Assembly (NCBI GenBank): GCA_905250115.1
Contig: CAJNOI010000011.1
Span: 889,414-953,413 of the forward strand
Length of the DNA: 64,000 nucleotides
Reading direction: 5' to 3'
Source of the DNA: Adineta steineri
Taxonomy: Eukaryota > Rotifera > Eurotatoria > Adinetida > Adinetidae
Numbering within the stretch: position 1 is the first letter of the stretch; each line of letters opens with the position of its first letter. A program made the translations under genes and the position numbers. Positions 36,591 through 48,300 of the stretch are shown in pieces. A model generated the notes under the pieces. It was not told where the DNA came from and ran no database searches. It saw only the letters and a program-made list of their open reading frames with translations.

Positions 36591-38513
36591 ATGGGTGCAC
36601 AAAAATCGAAAGAAAATGTTACAACAACATCAAAATCAACAGCATTATCAGATATTTGCCAATCACGACAACGTATCGCACAAAACTACCTTCTCATCTG
36701 GGTAGATGCCAGCATCGACCAAGCAGCCAAAGACTGCCAGAATACACTGGCTCAATTGAAGAACGTGGTCAACGATGTCAATCTATGCACGGAACCGAAT
36801 CAGTGCATCCAAGCACTCAACCAGGTGGACAAGGAACGAGCTTTTGTCATAACATCAGGTTCATTAGGCCAACATCTGGTTCCTGAAATTCATGACATGC
36901 CCCAATTAGATATCATTTACATCTTCTGTGGCGACAAATCCAAACATGAGGGATGGACTCAAAACTGGACAAAAATTAAAGGTGTCCATACAAATATCAA
37001 AGAAATATGTCAAGCATTGCAATTGGCTGTTAAACAATGTGACCAGGACACAATAGCTGTAAGTTTTCTTACGGTAAATGACATGGCTTCACTTGAGAAT
37101 TTGAATCAGTTGGAGCCAACTTTTATGTATACACAGCTGTTCAAGGAAATTCTCCTTGATATCGAATACGATGATAAGGCAATCAAAGACTTAGCAGTTT
37201 GTTGTCGTGAAGCTTTTGCTGGCAACTCATATGAATTGCAAGTGATTGATAAATTTGAACATGACTATGATCCACAAAACGCCATATGGTGGTATACACG
37301 TGAGTGTTTTACCTACAAAATGCTCAATCAAGCACTTCGAATGATGAATGTCGATATCATCATTAATATGGGCTTCTTCTTACGTGATGTTCATAGACAA
37401 ATTAAACAGCTGCATGAACAACAGGTCAGTAGTTATCGAAGAAAAACTTTTGAAATTTATCGAGGACAAGGTCTTATGAAATCAGACTTTGAAAAACTTC
37501 ACAAAGCAAAAGATGGACTTCTGTCATTTAACAATTTCTTGTCTACCAGTAAAGATAAGAAAATATCTCTCGAATTTTCTGAAGATGCTTCCAAAAAACC
37601 GGACATGGTTGGCATTTTCTTTGTGATGTCCATTGATCCTTGTTTGAAATCAACACCATTTGCCTCCATCAAAAAGGAGAGTTATTTTAAGGAAGAAGAA
37701 GAAATTCTCTTCTCAATGCACACCGTGTTTCGGGTGAGAGCAATTAAACAAATGGACACAAAGAATCAACTTTATCAAGTTGAATTAGAATTAACATCGG
37801 ATAATGATCAACAACTACGATTACTTACTGATCGGATACGAGAAGAAGTAGATGGTACTGGATGGAAGAGATTAGGTAAATTATTGCTAACAATTGGTCA
37901 ATTTAATAAAGCTGAAGAACTTTATAATGTACTGCTCGAACAGACATCTGAGGAGGGTAAAAAAGCGATTTATTATAATCAGCTGGGGTTTGTTCATTCG
38001 AATCAAGGTGATTATGAAAAAGCTTTTTGGTATTACAAACAAGCACTTGAAATCTATCAAAAAACTCTTCCTGCAAATCATCCTTATTTGGCTACTTCAT
38101 ACAACAACATCGGTAGTGTGTATAAGAACATGGGAGAGTACTCGAAAGCACTTTCATATTATGAAAAAGCACTTGAAATTCAACAAAAAACTCTTCCTTC
38201 AAATCATCCTTTGTTAGCTATTTCATACAACAACATCGGTAGTGTGTATGACAACATGGAAGAGTACTCGAAAGCACTTTCATATTACCAAAAAGCACTT
38301 GAAATCTTCCAAAAAACTCTTCCTTCAAATCATCCTGATTTGGCTGGTTCATACCTCAACATCGGTACCGTGTATTACAATATGAAAGATTATTCGAAAG
38401 CACTATCATATTATGAACGTGCTCTGAACATATGGCAACAAGCATTACCTCCAACTCATCCTAACATAAAACGTATGAAAGAGCATATTGAATTTGTAAA
38501 AAAGAATTTATAA
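36591..38513 (+). CDS. ADP-ribosyltransferase with C-terminal TPR array
   Basis: Single-exon gene, 640 residues. Residues about 230-400 form an arginine-specific type ADP-ribosyltransferase: R291 in YRGQG, S318-T-S in NNFLSTSKD, and the Glu motif EEEEILF (368-374, last Glu presumed catalytic), the complete R-S-E triad. Residues about 430-625 hold four kinesin-light-chain-like TPRs of 42 residues (YNNIGSVYKNMGEYSKALSYY type), encoded by 126-base DNA repeats that are still very similar. The N-terminus MGAQKSK fits N-myristoylation, suggesting membrane attachment in the cytoplasm. The region between, residues 30-220, resembles no family I can name. It transfers ADP-ribose from NAD to protein, target unknown; the TPRs probably choose it. 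ART+TPR genes are abundant in bdelloids. The first 500 bases are visibly richer in G+C than neighbouring genes, and the lack of introns contrasts with the rest of the window; recent duplication, retrocopying or transfer are possible. Confidence 0.9.
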   Translation: MGAQKSKENVTTTSKSTALSDICQSRQRIAQNYLLIWVDASIDQAAKDCQNTLAQLKNVVNDVNLCTEPNQCIQALNQVDKERAFVITSGSLGQHLVPEIHDMPQLDIIYIFCGDKSKHEGWTQNWTKIKGVHTNIKEICQALQLAVKQCDQDTIAVSFLTVNDMASLENLNQLEPTFMYTQLFKEILLDIEYDDKAIKDLAVCCREAFAGNSYELQVIDKFEHDYDPQNAIWWYTRECFTYKMLNQALRMMNVDIIINMGFFLRDVHRQIKQLHEQQVSSYRRKTFEIYRGQGLMKSDFEKLHKAKDGLLSFNNFLSTSKDKKISLEFSEDASKKPDMVGIFFVMSIDPCLKSTPFASIKKESYFKEEEEILFSMHTVFRVRAIKQMDTKNQLYQVELELTSDNDQQLRLLTDRIREEVDGTGWKRLGKLLLTIGQFNKAEELYNVLLEQTSEEGKKAIYYNQLGFVHSNQGDYEKAFWYYKQALEIYQKTLPANHPYLATSYNNIGSVYKNMGEYSKALSYYEKALEIQQKTLPSNHPLLAISYNNIGSVYDNMEEYSKALSYYQKALEIFQKTLPSNHPDLAGSYLNIGTVYYNMKDYSKALSYYERALNIWQQALPPTHPNIKRMKEHIEFVKKNL

Positions 38514-41500
38514 AGAATAAGTAATCAATAAATAAAAGAAGGTTTTGTTCAATTATTTTTGAATTAATTCTAGTTTGTAGTTGTTCGCGCGCGCGTACAG
38601 GGTACAACTCTGTAAATAATAAAAACGTAATGGGCAAAGCCGACTGATAAGCTAATACATGTACATATATGTATATGTATAAATGACCTTCTCAGATATA
38701 TTTACATTTTTAATTCTTTACGAGTGTTCCCTGTATACTATAAGAAGCATAACTTATATGGAATTAAATTGTGATAGCGTTGAACAAGGCCTCGTAGGAT
38801 GAAGAAAAAGTGAAAAACTGCAATATATATACCGACATATCATCAACAGATAGTCTAATTGATTCAAGCAATTAGTATTTATCATTAATTAGAACTAACT
38901 GAAAAGAAGAATCACTTATTTATGATGTATTGTTCAACCTAGATACATTTAAGATATGATAAATTATAATTTATTTTATAATGTAGAAAAGTTAACTAAA
39001 GTCTTCTGATCTCGAATTCAGAGTAAGAGAGAAATTGTTTGAAGAAATATCTTACAATGATTTCTCATTTTTTTAATGATCATCACACTTAGATGTTTCG
39101 GAGAGGACACTATAAGATACCGAGATAGATCAACTAAATTGAATGTATGCGAAAAAGCAACTAATCTTGATAACAAAGAACATTCTAGATATTTATATTT
39201 AATGGAGGGACTGAATGTTGTTCTCTACTTCTATACTCCGAGATCGAATATCAACAATAGTCAACGGTCGTTTATGAGAAAAAACGGAGATCTACGACTG
39301 TATGGTAATGAAAAATTTAATAAATAACATTCTAGTATTATCTATTTCGCATTAATGTGCTTTTTTCAGGTTGCCGTCGTAGATCATGAGGGTTGCTAAG
39401 TTTTTTTTATTTATTTTACTTCATTTATAAAAGATCATCTAAATCAATTGAATTAATAAATAGTATGCATTTTTATTCTATTATAATTTATTCATTTGAT
39501 GAACAGTTGCAATATTTTGTTTTGAAAAGCTAATGGGCTGCTGAATAGTGAAGGAGTAAACAAAAAAAACAAAGTAATCTTGTTTATTTTATATTAAATG
39601 GAGATAAGCTCAATTAATATTACCTTGAAGAAATAATCGAAATCAAGAGAAGATTAGTCTTGTTTGAGATCATCTAAAGTAATTTAAGATACCAAACTTA
39701 ACTGTTCACACCGCAATCATGAGGGTAAGTATCAAATTAACTGACTGAATTGTAGTTTCAGCGCTTATTCATGCGATTCTAATAAAGTTTATACAATCAG
39801 TAGAGTTCATCGAGTTAACTATATTCTTTTATAATCTAAATGATTAAAATAAATTCATCTAATACATTATTTCTACTTTTATTTGATTTAACATAAACAG
39901 TGAAATTCAAAAGTAATTACTAATATATTTATTATAATTGATAAACTTTATCTTCTGTTTCTTGGAACAGAATTGAGAGTGATCAAAGTCATCTGTATTT
40001 TATATTTTTATATATCAAATTACATACATAGATGAATAACATAAATATTTTTTCTTGAAATATTGAAGTAAGTTACATGCTAAAAAAAGTGAATATGACG
40101 ACATGTCTTCTCATTATTGATCATTTACAAAATCTAATCATGAATCCATAGTTAATACCTTCAAACTCTTTCGCATTAAACAATAATTTAATCGCAATTG
40201 TAAGTTGAAAGTTATTTTACAAAATTAAATCAAATTCTGACGTTTTCATTCAGAAAAAAAAAGATTCTGTTATCTATATATGTACTTAATTGTATGATGT
40301 AATTATTTCAATAGACTACGTCTTAGAAATTATTAAAATAATAATCAAACTCAATAAAAAGATTCTTTCTATTCAATAATAGATTTTATGAATAACAAGT
40401 TTTCTTCTTCTATTTATGATCTATTCCATTCCTTTAAAAATTCATAAGGCTTTTTATGCAGCACTTATACTTGAGGATGGATTATGAGACGATAGACACC
40501 CACATCCATTTTGTAAATTATAACATAACAGATGTCCCAGAATAAATTAGACTCTTCGTATTTCTGATATTTCTCTTCTATTATCCATTTGAATAAATCA
40601 ATTGTTTGTTACCAAAAGATGCAGCGTGAAAAGCTCTACAGTTTACGTTAGACCGTCTATTTTCTAGTTGTAATTTCTGTTTTCAAAATGGATAAAAATT
40701 TTGATTGATTAAATTCCAACTATGCGAAAATGATCTATTGTTTTAGTAAAAGATGAATATATTTTTTCGTATTTGATCCCAAGCAGACATGATCTTTAAA
40801 AAGCGCATCTAAACAGCGTATATACGGCGTTTTAACGGTAGACTATTATAAAAACGCCGCTTTTATGAATTCTTAACGCGTTTTTACACAATTTTTGGGA
40901 AAGCTTTCTACTGCGTTAAACGTTACTCCGTAGTTGCGCGTTGTTTATTGCCTAATAATATGAAATATCTCTTTTTAATATTGTTCATAAGAGTGTGTCC
41001 ATACTTTTAAAAGAATATCTAAGAATTTATTATGTTTGATTATGATTCTTATACATAGAAGTGTTGTCTCAAACCAATGATCTATTGTATCCAATTGAAA
41101 ATAAATTTTGATGTTAAACAAAAACCGTCAAACAATGAATCAAGAATAGTAACAAATGTTTAAAACAATATCGATAGAAATCGATTATGAATAAAATGAT
41201 GATTCATATAGGGACTGCAATCTCCCAGATGAAAACTTTAGTTATGAGTAGTTCTTAATGTAATTTATTCTGATGAACGGTTTTGAATTATACTCGACAG
41301 AATATTTTTTATTTCAATTTACTAAGTATCCCAATTATTCTATGAAAAGCATCTGTCAAGTGAGTTTAGAAGATTTGTCCTGATTCATGAGAAAACCTAG
41401 TCACGTGAGTTTATCGCTTCATATTGCCACTTATTCGTTGTGAATTATACTTCTTCAAAAAGAAACTTTTTTTCTTTCCCTTTTCCTGGTTGTTGAACGG

Positions 41501-41960
41501 TTCGCTCAATTTTTTTCCTGTATTTCTACAAGTTTTTTGTCTGTAATTGTAATGTAATATCTTGATAATACTTACTATAAAGCAACATCACATTTTCAAA
41601 CTAGCTTGGTAACGAAGAATAAAATTCGAAAGGCCTCCCGTTACAATATTTATTATTTATAGTATATATGTTTTTTCTTTTTTTGACTTCTATTTAGTAC
41701 AAAACAAAATTCAAAAAAATTATTTTATTCTTTATTGATTAATAACTTTATGCATATTTATTAATTCAGAATTAATCTTCTTGACTTGAAAAATTGAAGA
41801 AGACATTGGTATTTTGCGTTACTAGAGTTTTCAGAATTCTTCGTCTTCGTAAATTGTATGAATTTCCTACGTGGTTAAATTTTTGGAGGTATTCTGGATG
41901 CCCTTTATTCTCTAGATTCCAAATGTAGATTTTATGTGTTCTCTGTTTGTTATTTATCGT
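38514..41960. other. 3.4 kb gene-free region
   Basis: AT-rich sequence without recognisable coding. A GCGCGCGC run lies at 38585-38594. A short G-rich repeat piece (CTTGAGGATGG ... ACACCCACATCC) lies at 40472-40507. A hairpin with arms CGGCGTTTT/AAAACGCCG lies at 40825-40859, inside a patch (40797-40945) unusually rich in GCG/CGC. An 83-codon open frame at 39076-39327 has no family character. Confidence 0.5.
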
Positions 41961-42924
41961 AGTTGTAATATGGACGATGGATTCAAGATTTTTCTTACAT
42001 GTTTAGATCTTATGGATTCAGAGACTTATGAATAAAACTGAACATATCACAATAATATACAATATATTCGAAGATGTAAAAAGTATGTGTTAATTTTGCT
42101 AAATAAAATGTATAAAAAAATTAAAGACGTCATAAACGTTATTGTTATTTTCCCTAACGATATAGTAACGATGTTTTGCTTCCAACATCAGCAGATATTT
42201 ATTATCATCATTTTTTTTGTAATACACAGTTTTCTTTGACGATGTAATTTCCATTATTATGATTATAATAGACGAACATTACTGCGCAGTGTATTTTCAT
42301 CTAACGATTCTTTGGAAAAAAATGAAATTATCTTTCGATGGTTTTTGTGTTATGTACACATTTTACATTGTTACAGCATAAAAATAAAACAAAAAAAAGG
42401 ATAGACATTACTCTATTGGGCGGGACATATTTTATTCGAAGAAAAATGCCTAATTGTTTGTGAAGATGAAGAATTATTGAAGTTACTTTTTAATGCTGCA
42501 AATTAGTTTCTCTTAATTGATTTATTTCATAAAGCGTCTCTTTTGTTGTCATATGGAATTAAATTTCATATAAAGTGATCTCATATTATAAACAAATGAA
42601 GTAATCATTGTTTCTGTATAAAAGAAGATTGTAAGATATACGTAGTTTTGTTTTCAGTCTGCATATAAACTACGCAAAAGAAAATCATCATACTAGATGC
42701 ATGACTTGTTCGAAGTTAACCTCTACTGTAGAATCCTGGCAGAAAAAAGTGCAAACTTTTTCTTTCCATCATACTGATGAAATTAAAAAAATGATATTTC
42801 TAAATGCACTTTTTTCAAAGTGAAGCTCGGATACACAATCCTGACAAAAAAAATTAGCCATGACTAGTTTTCCATCGCGCTGATGAAATTAAAAATATCT
42901 ATGATGAGTGAAAAAAAGAGGGAT
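41961..42924. repeat. tandem 0.96 kb repeat, copy A
   Basis: First of three diverged tandem copies. Shared blocks in order include AGTTGTAATATGG, TTTTGCTAAATAAA, CATCAGCAGATATTT, ACACAGTTTTCTTTGACGAT, GGGACATATTT, TTTTGTTGTCATATGGAATT and CATCATACTGATGAAATTAA. No coding potential seen. Confidence 0.85.
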
Positions 42925-44325
42925 AGTTGTAATATGGAGAAACTATTCTAGAATTATCGCACTAGTTTAGATCTTAGGGATTCAGATACTCATGAACAAA
43001 ACAGAATATGTCACAATGATATACAGTATGTTGAAAAGTCTAAAGAGTATTTGCATTAATTTTGCTAAATAAAGTGTATCAAGAAAGCAGAGACGTTATG
43101 AACGTTATTCGTAATTTCCCTAACGGCATAGTAACAATGTTTTTCTTCCAGCATCAGCAGATATTTGTTATCATCATTTTTTGTTGTAATACACAGTTTT
43201 CTTTGACGATGTAATTTATATCGTTATGATTATAATAGACGAACAACGTTGCACAAAATGTGCTTTTTTCTAACGTTTCTTTGTAAACAAACTCAAATTA
43301 TCTTCAGATAGCTTCTGTGTTGTATGTACATTTTATATTATAGCAACGTAAAACTGGAAAAAAAGAGAGAACGGATACTATTCTATTGGACGGGACATAT
43401 TTAATTCGAAGACAAAAGACTGATTATTTGTAAAGATTAACAATTATTGAAGTTACTTTAGCCTGCTGAAACATAGTTTCACTTAATTGATTTATTTCAT
43501 AAAACTTCTCTTTTGTTGTCATATGGAATTAAACTTAACAAGTAACGCTCATCCGAAGATTCGCTTAGCTCTTTCTCGTAGAAATCTATTTTCTTCACAT
43601 TTACTCAAAAAACATATGAAAATCGTGAAAAATCGGTTTTCGATGTTTTTTTTGACCTATGAACTTTTATTACCACACGGTCACTCAATAGTCCTCAGAT
43701 TCGAGCTGTCCGCATCGAGATACCTCTAGAAATATCTTTTCTAGAAAATTGATTTTCAATGTTTTTTTGACCTTTCACTCACACCCACCCACCCCTAACC
43801 GTGGTCACCCAACAGATCTCAGATTCGAACTCCCCGTAGCGAAATACCTCTAGAAATGTCTTTTCCTGAAAACTGGTTTTCAATGTTTTTTTTTGACCCT
43901 GCGGACATACAAGCAAGCAATCAATCAGACAATTTATGTTTACTGAACTCTTCTCTACGAGAAAGAGAATATAAAGTAATCATATATTATAAACAAATGA
44001 AGTAATCATTCTTTCTTCATAAAAAAGATTTAAAGATATACGTATCTTTGTTTTCCGCCTGCATATAAATTATGAAAAAAAAATCATCACTCTAGATGCA
44101 TGACTTGTTCAAAGTTAACCTCTATTATAGAATCCTGGCAGAAAAAAGTGCAAACTTTTTCTTTCCATCATACTGATGAAATTAAAAAAATGATATTTCT
44201 AAATGCACTTTTATCAAAGTGAAGCTCTTCTAAACATTTCTGACAAGACAAGGAAGTCATGGCTAGTTTCCCATCGTATTGATTAAATTAAAAAGTATCT
44301 ATAATATGTGAAAAGAAAGAGTCGT
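42925..44325. repeat. tandem 0.96 kb repeat, copy B, interrupted
   Basis: Second copy with the same ordered blocks. It is about 430 bases longer because an element sits inside it between TATGGAATTAAAC (43535) and ATATAAAGTAATC (43968). Without it the length is again about 0.97 kb. Confidence 0.85.
43537..43967. mobile_element. non-autonomous element with inverted repeats inside copy B
   Basis: CTCTTTCTCGTAGA at 43569-43582 is matched by its exact reverse complement TCTACGAGAAAGAG at 43954-43967. Inside, a unit of about 110-120 bases (GATGTTTTTTTTGACC ... AGATTCGAGC ... ATACCTCTAGAAAT) occurs twice and part of a third time. No protein is encoded. The left flank resembles a stretch at 47243-47273, so the element or its relatives occur elsewhere in the window. 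Confidence 0.65.
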
Positions 44326-44998
44326 AGTTGTAATATGAAGAAATGGTTCAAGAATTATATTACTAATTTAGAACTTACCAATTTAGAGATTTATGAACAA
44401 AACAGAACATATCACAATAATATACAATATATTCAAAACTCTAAAGAGTATATCCATTAGTTTTGCTAAATAAAATGTATACAGAGAGTAAAGACATCAT
44501 AAACGTTATTGTTAGTTTTCCTAACGGCATAATAACGGTATTTTTCTGCCGACATCGGCGGAAACTTGTTACCATCCTTCTTTTTGGAACAGTCAGTTTT
44601 CTTAGACGATATAATTTCCATTATTATGATTATAATAGGAAAAAGTCATTGCACAAAATGTACTTTTTTCTAATCTTTCTTTCGAAAAAAATGAAACAAT
44701 CTTCAGATAGTTTTTATGCTGTGTACATATTTTATATTATAGCAACGTACAACTGGAAGAAAAGAGAGAACAGACATCATTCTGTTGAGCGAGACATATT
44801 TAATTAAAAAAAAAATGTCTGATTATTTGTAAAGATGAAGAATTATTGAAGTTACTTTAGACTTCTGAAAAATAGTTTCACTTAATTGATTTATTTCGTA
44901 AAGCGTCTCTTTTGTTGTCATATGGAATTAAATTTAATATAAAGTAATCTCATATTATAAACAAATAAACTGATCTTTTCTATATGAAATACGATCGT

Positions 44999-45033
<35 letters not shown>

Positions 45034-45200
45034 CCTCCGCCTGCACAGTAACTACGGAAAACAATCTTCTGTCTAAAAGTACTTTTTTTTGAAAGTCAAG
45101 CTCTGCTACACCTTCCTGACAAGACAAGGAAGTCACGACTAGTTTTCCATCGCACTGATGAATTAAAAACAATGTTTATAATGCGTAGGAAAAAAAGAGA
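44326..45200. repeat. tandem 0.96 kb repeat, copy C, shortened
   Basis: Third copy with the same blocks, ending near TTCCATCGCACTGATGAATT. A (TA)n microsatellite at about 45003-45030 and a loss of roughly 100 bases distinguish it from A and B. Its right end is close to the start of the PAN/FG-GAP gene. Confidence 0.85.
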
Positions 45201-45304
45201 AAAAAAAGAAAGAGAGAAAAACTGAAAAGGTATTTAATGCTATATCTTCACAATGTGTTTGATTTAAAGTTAAATTCATTTCTTAACTAACAGTCTTGTT
45301 AGTT

Positions 45305-48300
45305 ATGGCGAGCAGAAGAAATTCTCTGTTTCTTCTATTTCTTCTTATTACACAATCCGGCACACAAGATATGCGATCACTTCGCATGTCTACCAAAGCT
45401 GGTTGGGAATTTCAATGTTCCAACTCAAATTGCTCACCATTGGCCGTTGTTATTGTGTCGAATATCCGCCAGTGTCAAATGGCTTGTTTAGCTGAAGTCC
45501 ATTGTAAAGCAATTAGTTTTCATAAATCATCGTCTAATTGTGAATTATTTGCTGATATATCAAACCAAAATATCAATCTGGTGAGCAACACGGACATTAT
45601 TACTATGATTGTTATGGATGGAACACGAATTCCACCCGGTAAGCATAACTACGATTATTTAGAAAAGATATATTGAAAAGAAAAAACCTTTTTTCTTATT
45701 TACATCGGTCGCAAAAGAACTGGTAGACGTATCGAATAAAACGGTTCATAAACCCTCCTACTAACTGTATATTACGTATTACGAGCAGCATACTCATACA
45801 GTTACTTTTAGAATAGCACAAACGATACTATCATCAGAAAGATTAATACGTTACTTCCTCATAGCTTGATTCAGTCCAGGTATCCATGAAGGAGATACCC
45901 TTATATCCGCATCCGGCTGAGCACCTTGTATAGAAAGGTGGCTTGTAATGCAGGCGGCTTGTGATGCAGGCCACTTGCGATACAGGCCGCGTCATCTCTT
46001 AAAATTGCCGAAAATACGGTTTAAGAAATATTATTAATTAATAGTTTTTTGCACTCATTAAGACTTTTGGCAATTGCCAAAAGTACTGTTTTTTTTGGAT
46101 TTTCGCCGTAACGAAACTGGACTATTGGCCTATTGTCTAAAGTTCAGTTTTGATTTTGCCGAAAATCCAGCGAAAACATAACTTTTGGCAATTGCTAAAA
46201 GTCTCTTGCGAAAGTCTGTACTGCAAAATTCGCGCTGTCCTACTTTGTAATTCGTTCGTGGCATCCAGTGGGGGCCCCTTATTGACTCTCTAGACTGGAT
46301 AATATGAATTGTGTAAAAATAACTTAGGGAGTACACTAGGATGTTACGTCCAATATTCGTTGATGTATATATGGTTTATTTGATTTTTTCGTGTAACTTG
46401 AAGACACATACTCACGCCTGCTATTGCATGTCCTTATATAGCATGCTAGGAATTAGATAGAATAAAAAATATCTAACAGATATATGATAGCAAGAAACAA
46501 AGACAAACGCTAGGAAGAAGATATGTGTCAAAAAGAACACAACACATATAAATCTGTAGAGAAGAAAGAGAACGAACATATATGGACAAAAACGTTATCT
46601 TATCTTGTCTTATGCGACATTACAGAATGTGACATAGCATAGGTGTCGGTTTAACGATATCTGAGATGTGATAGTGAGGATCTCTTAGTGTTAATTCATG
46701 AGGAGTATATCGGATCCATAGAATACTCCTAGGAAATCGAAGGCGTGGTTGTGGGTGTAGGCGCAGATCTTTTTCAATTTCCACACTCATATTTAGGGTG
46801 TGGGTACGGAGATTGTAGAAGAGTAGCAACCACGCCCACACCCACACTAACACCTCGAATCTCATTTGTCTGAAACAGAACCGACTACCACATCAACAAC
46901 AACATCATCATCCACTTCATCATCAACATCGTCAACCTCAACAACAACATCATCATCAACAACAACATCGTCATCAACATCAACAACAACCTCATCATCA
47001 ACATCAACGACAACAACATCATCCACATCGTCAACATCAACAACAACAACTACTACTTCATCATCAACAGCATCCACATCGTCAACAACAACATCAACAA
47101 CATCAGTAACAACAACAGCCGGTCAGTAATATGCTAGATTATGTGTTGCACTTTTCAGCAGTTTTCAAACCGATGATTTGTTCCACTAACCTAATTCAAA
47201 AGTTTGAGAGTTTATCTTTTAAAGATTTATCATGTCGATAAACAAATAACGCTTGCCTGGAGATTCGCTCAGCTGTCTCCTGTGGAAGCGTTATTTCTTG
47301 ACGAAATAAATTTGTAATCATCACGCTGATGGTAGAGACCTTCGCTGCAAAAGCCGACATTAAAAAAACTAACACTGATTCAGACCTATCACTGAGAATT
47401 ACTTTTTTTTAGAAAAGAGTGTCAATAGTATAATAGCACTAGAGTATAGTAGCATAACAAGAATTTTATCAGCAAGAATTAAGCCTCGTCGTTGGTACCT
47501 TTTCTTTGGTTACTCCTCGCCGGCCCGTATTTAGTGTTGTCTACCTGCGTCCTTCATTTTTTCTCTCGGAATGATTTTCGATCAATCAGTAGGGGGCTAC
47601 ACGGAGTCTATTGCATGCTGTGCTAATAAACCAGACTGAGTACTAGAAGTTTTATTGATTCTGATTTGTGTTCTTCGATATTTACTCTACTAATTGACGT
47701 AGCTCTCAGATTCAGTTGTTGTTTCTTGGAAACTATGAACTCAAAAAAAGGCAGAGTCAACACTAGCGGAGACTTGTTTTACATGTATAAAATCACGACA
47801 GAACAGTAATTGAATCTGAAAAGTATATCCATTTGTAGAGAAAGTATTGGAGAACACAGCTTACAATAAATAAAACTTGTAATACTTAGTTTGACTTATT
47901 CGTCCAGTATCTAGTAGACTCCGATACAACTCCGTGCTTATCTGTGCTAATTCGTGAAAAACAGATCTACAACAACGCAAACAGACAACTTATTTTCGTT
48001 GAATTATTTCCAACGAGAACAATAATAGGGTGAGGGTGCACCGACAATTATAGAATGCTTGAAAAGTATAATTCAGATTTTTGTAGACATATAGTTGGTT
48101 AAGGAGAAACAGAATTAGACTATTATTTATAGAATTCCATGTTGCGATGCAACTTTAAAAAAAAGAATGATATATATGTTGAAATGAAATCCTGGATAAA
48201 TGTACGGCATTCTGAATTCTGCTTGGAAAGTATTCTGCATCCTCTTCGTGGAGAATATCGTGAAACTCTATTAAAGGAAGCGCACGTTTTAAGTAGAGTG

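Noticed and set aside
39076-39327. 83-codon open frame in the gene-free region
   Set aside because: No family resemblance, no splice context, and codon use unlike the true exons nearby.
43695-43840. B-box-like AGATTCGA motifs suggesting a tRNA or SINE
   Set aside because: No A box at a suitable distance and no tRNA fold; kept only as a note in the element description.
44463-44807. 114-codon open frame in the tandem repeat
   Set aside because: Copies A and B of the same repeat do not keep it open, so it is not under coding constraint.
46862-47077. Minus-strand open frame of Val/Asp repeats opposite the Thr/Ser exon
   Set aside because: It is the mirror of the ACA/TCA repeat that encodes the mucin-like exon; the plus-strand reading joins in frame with the PAN and FG-GAP exons.
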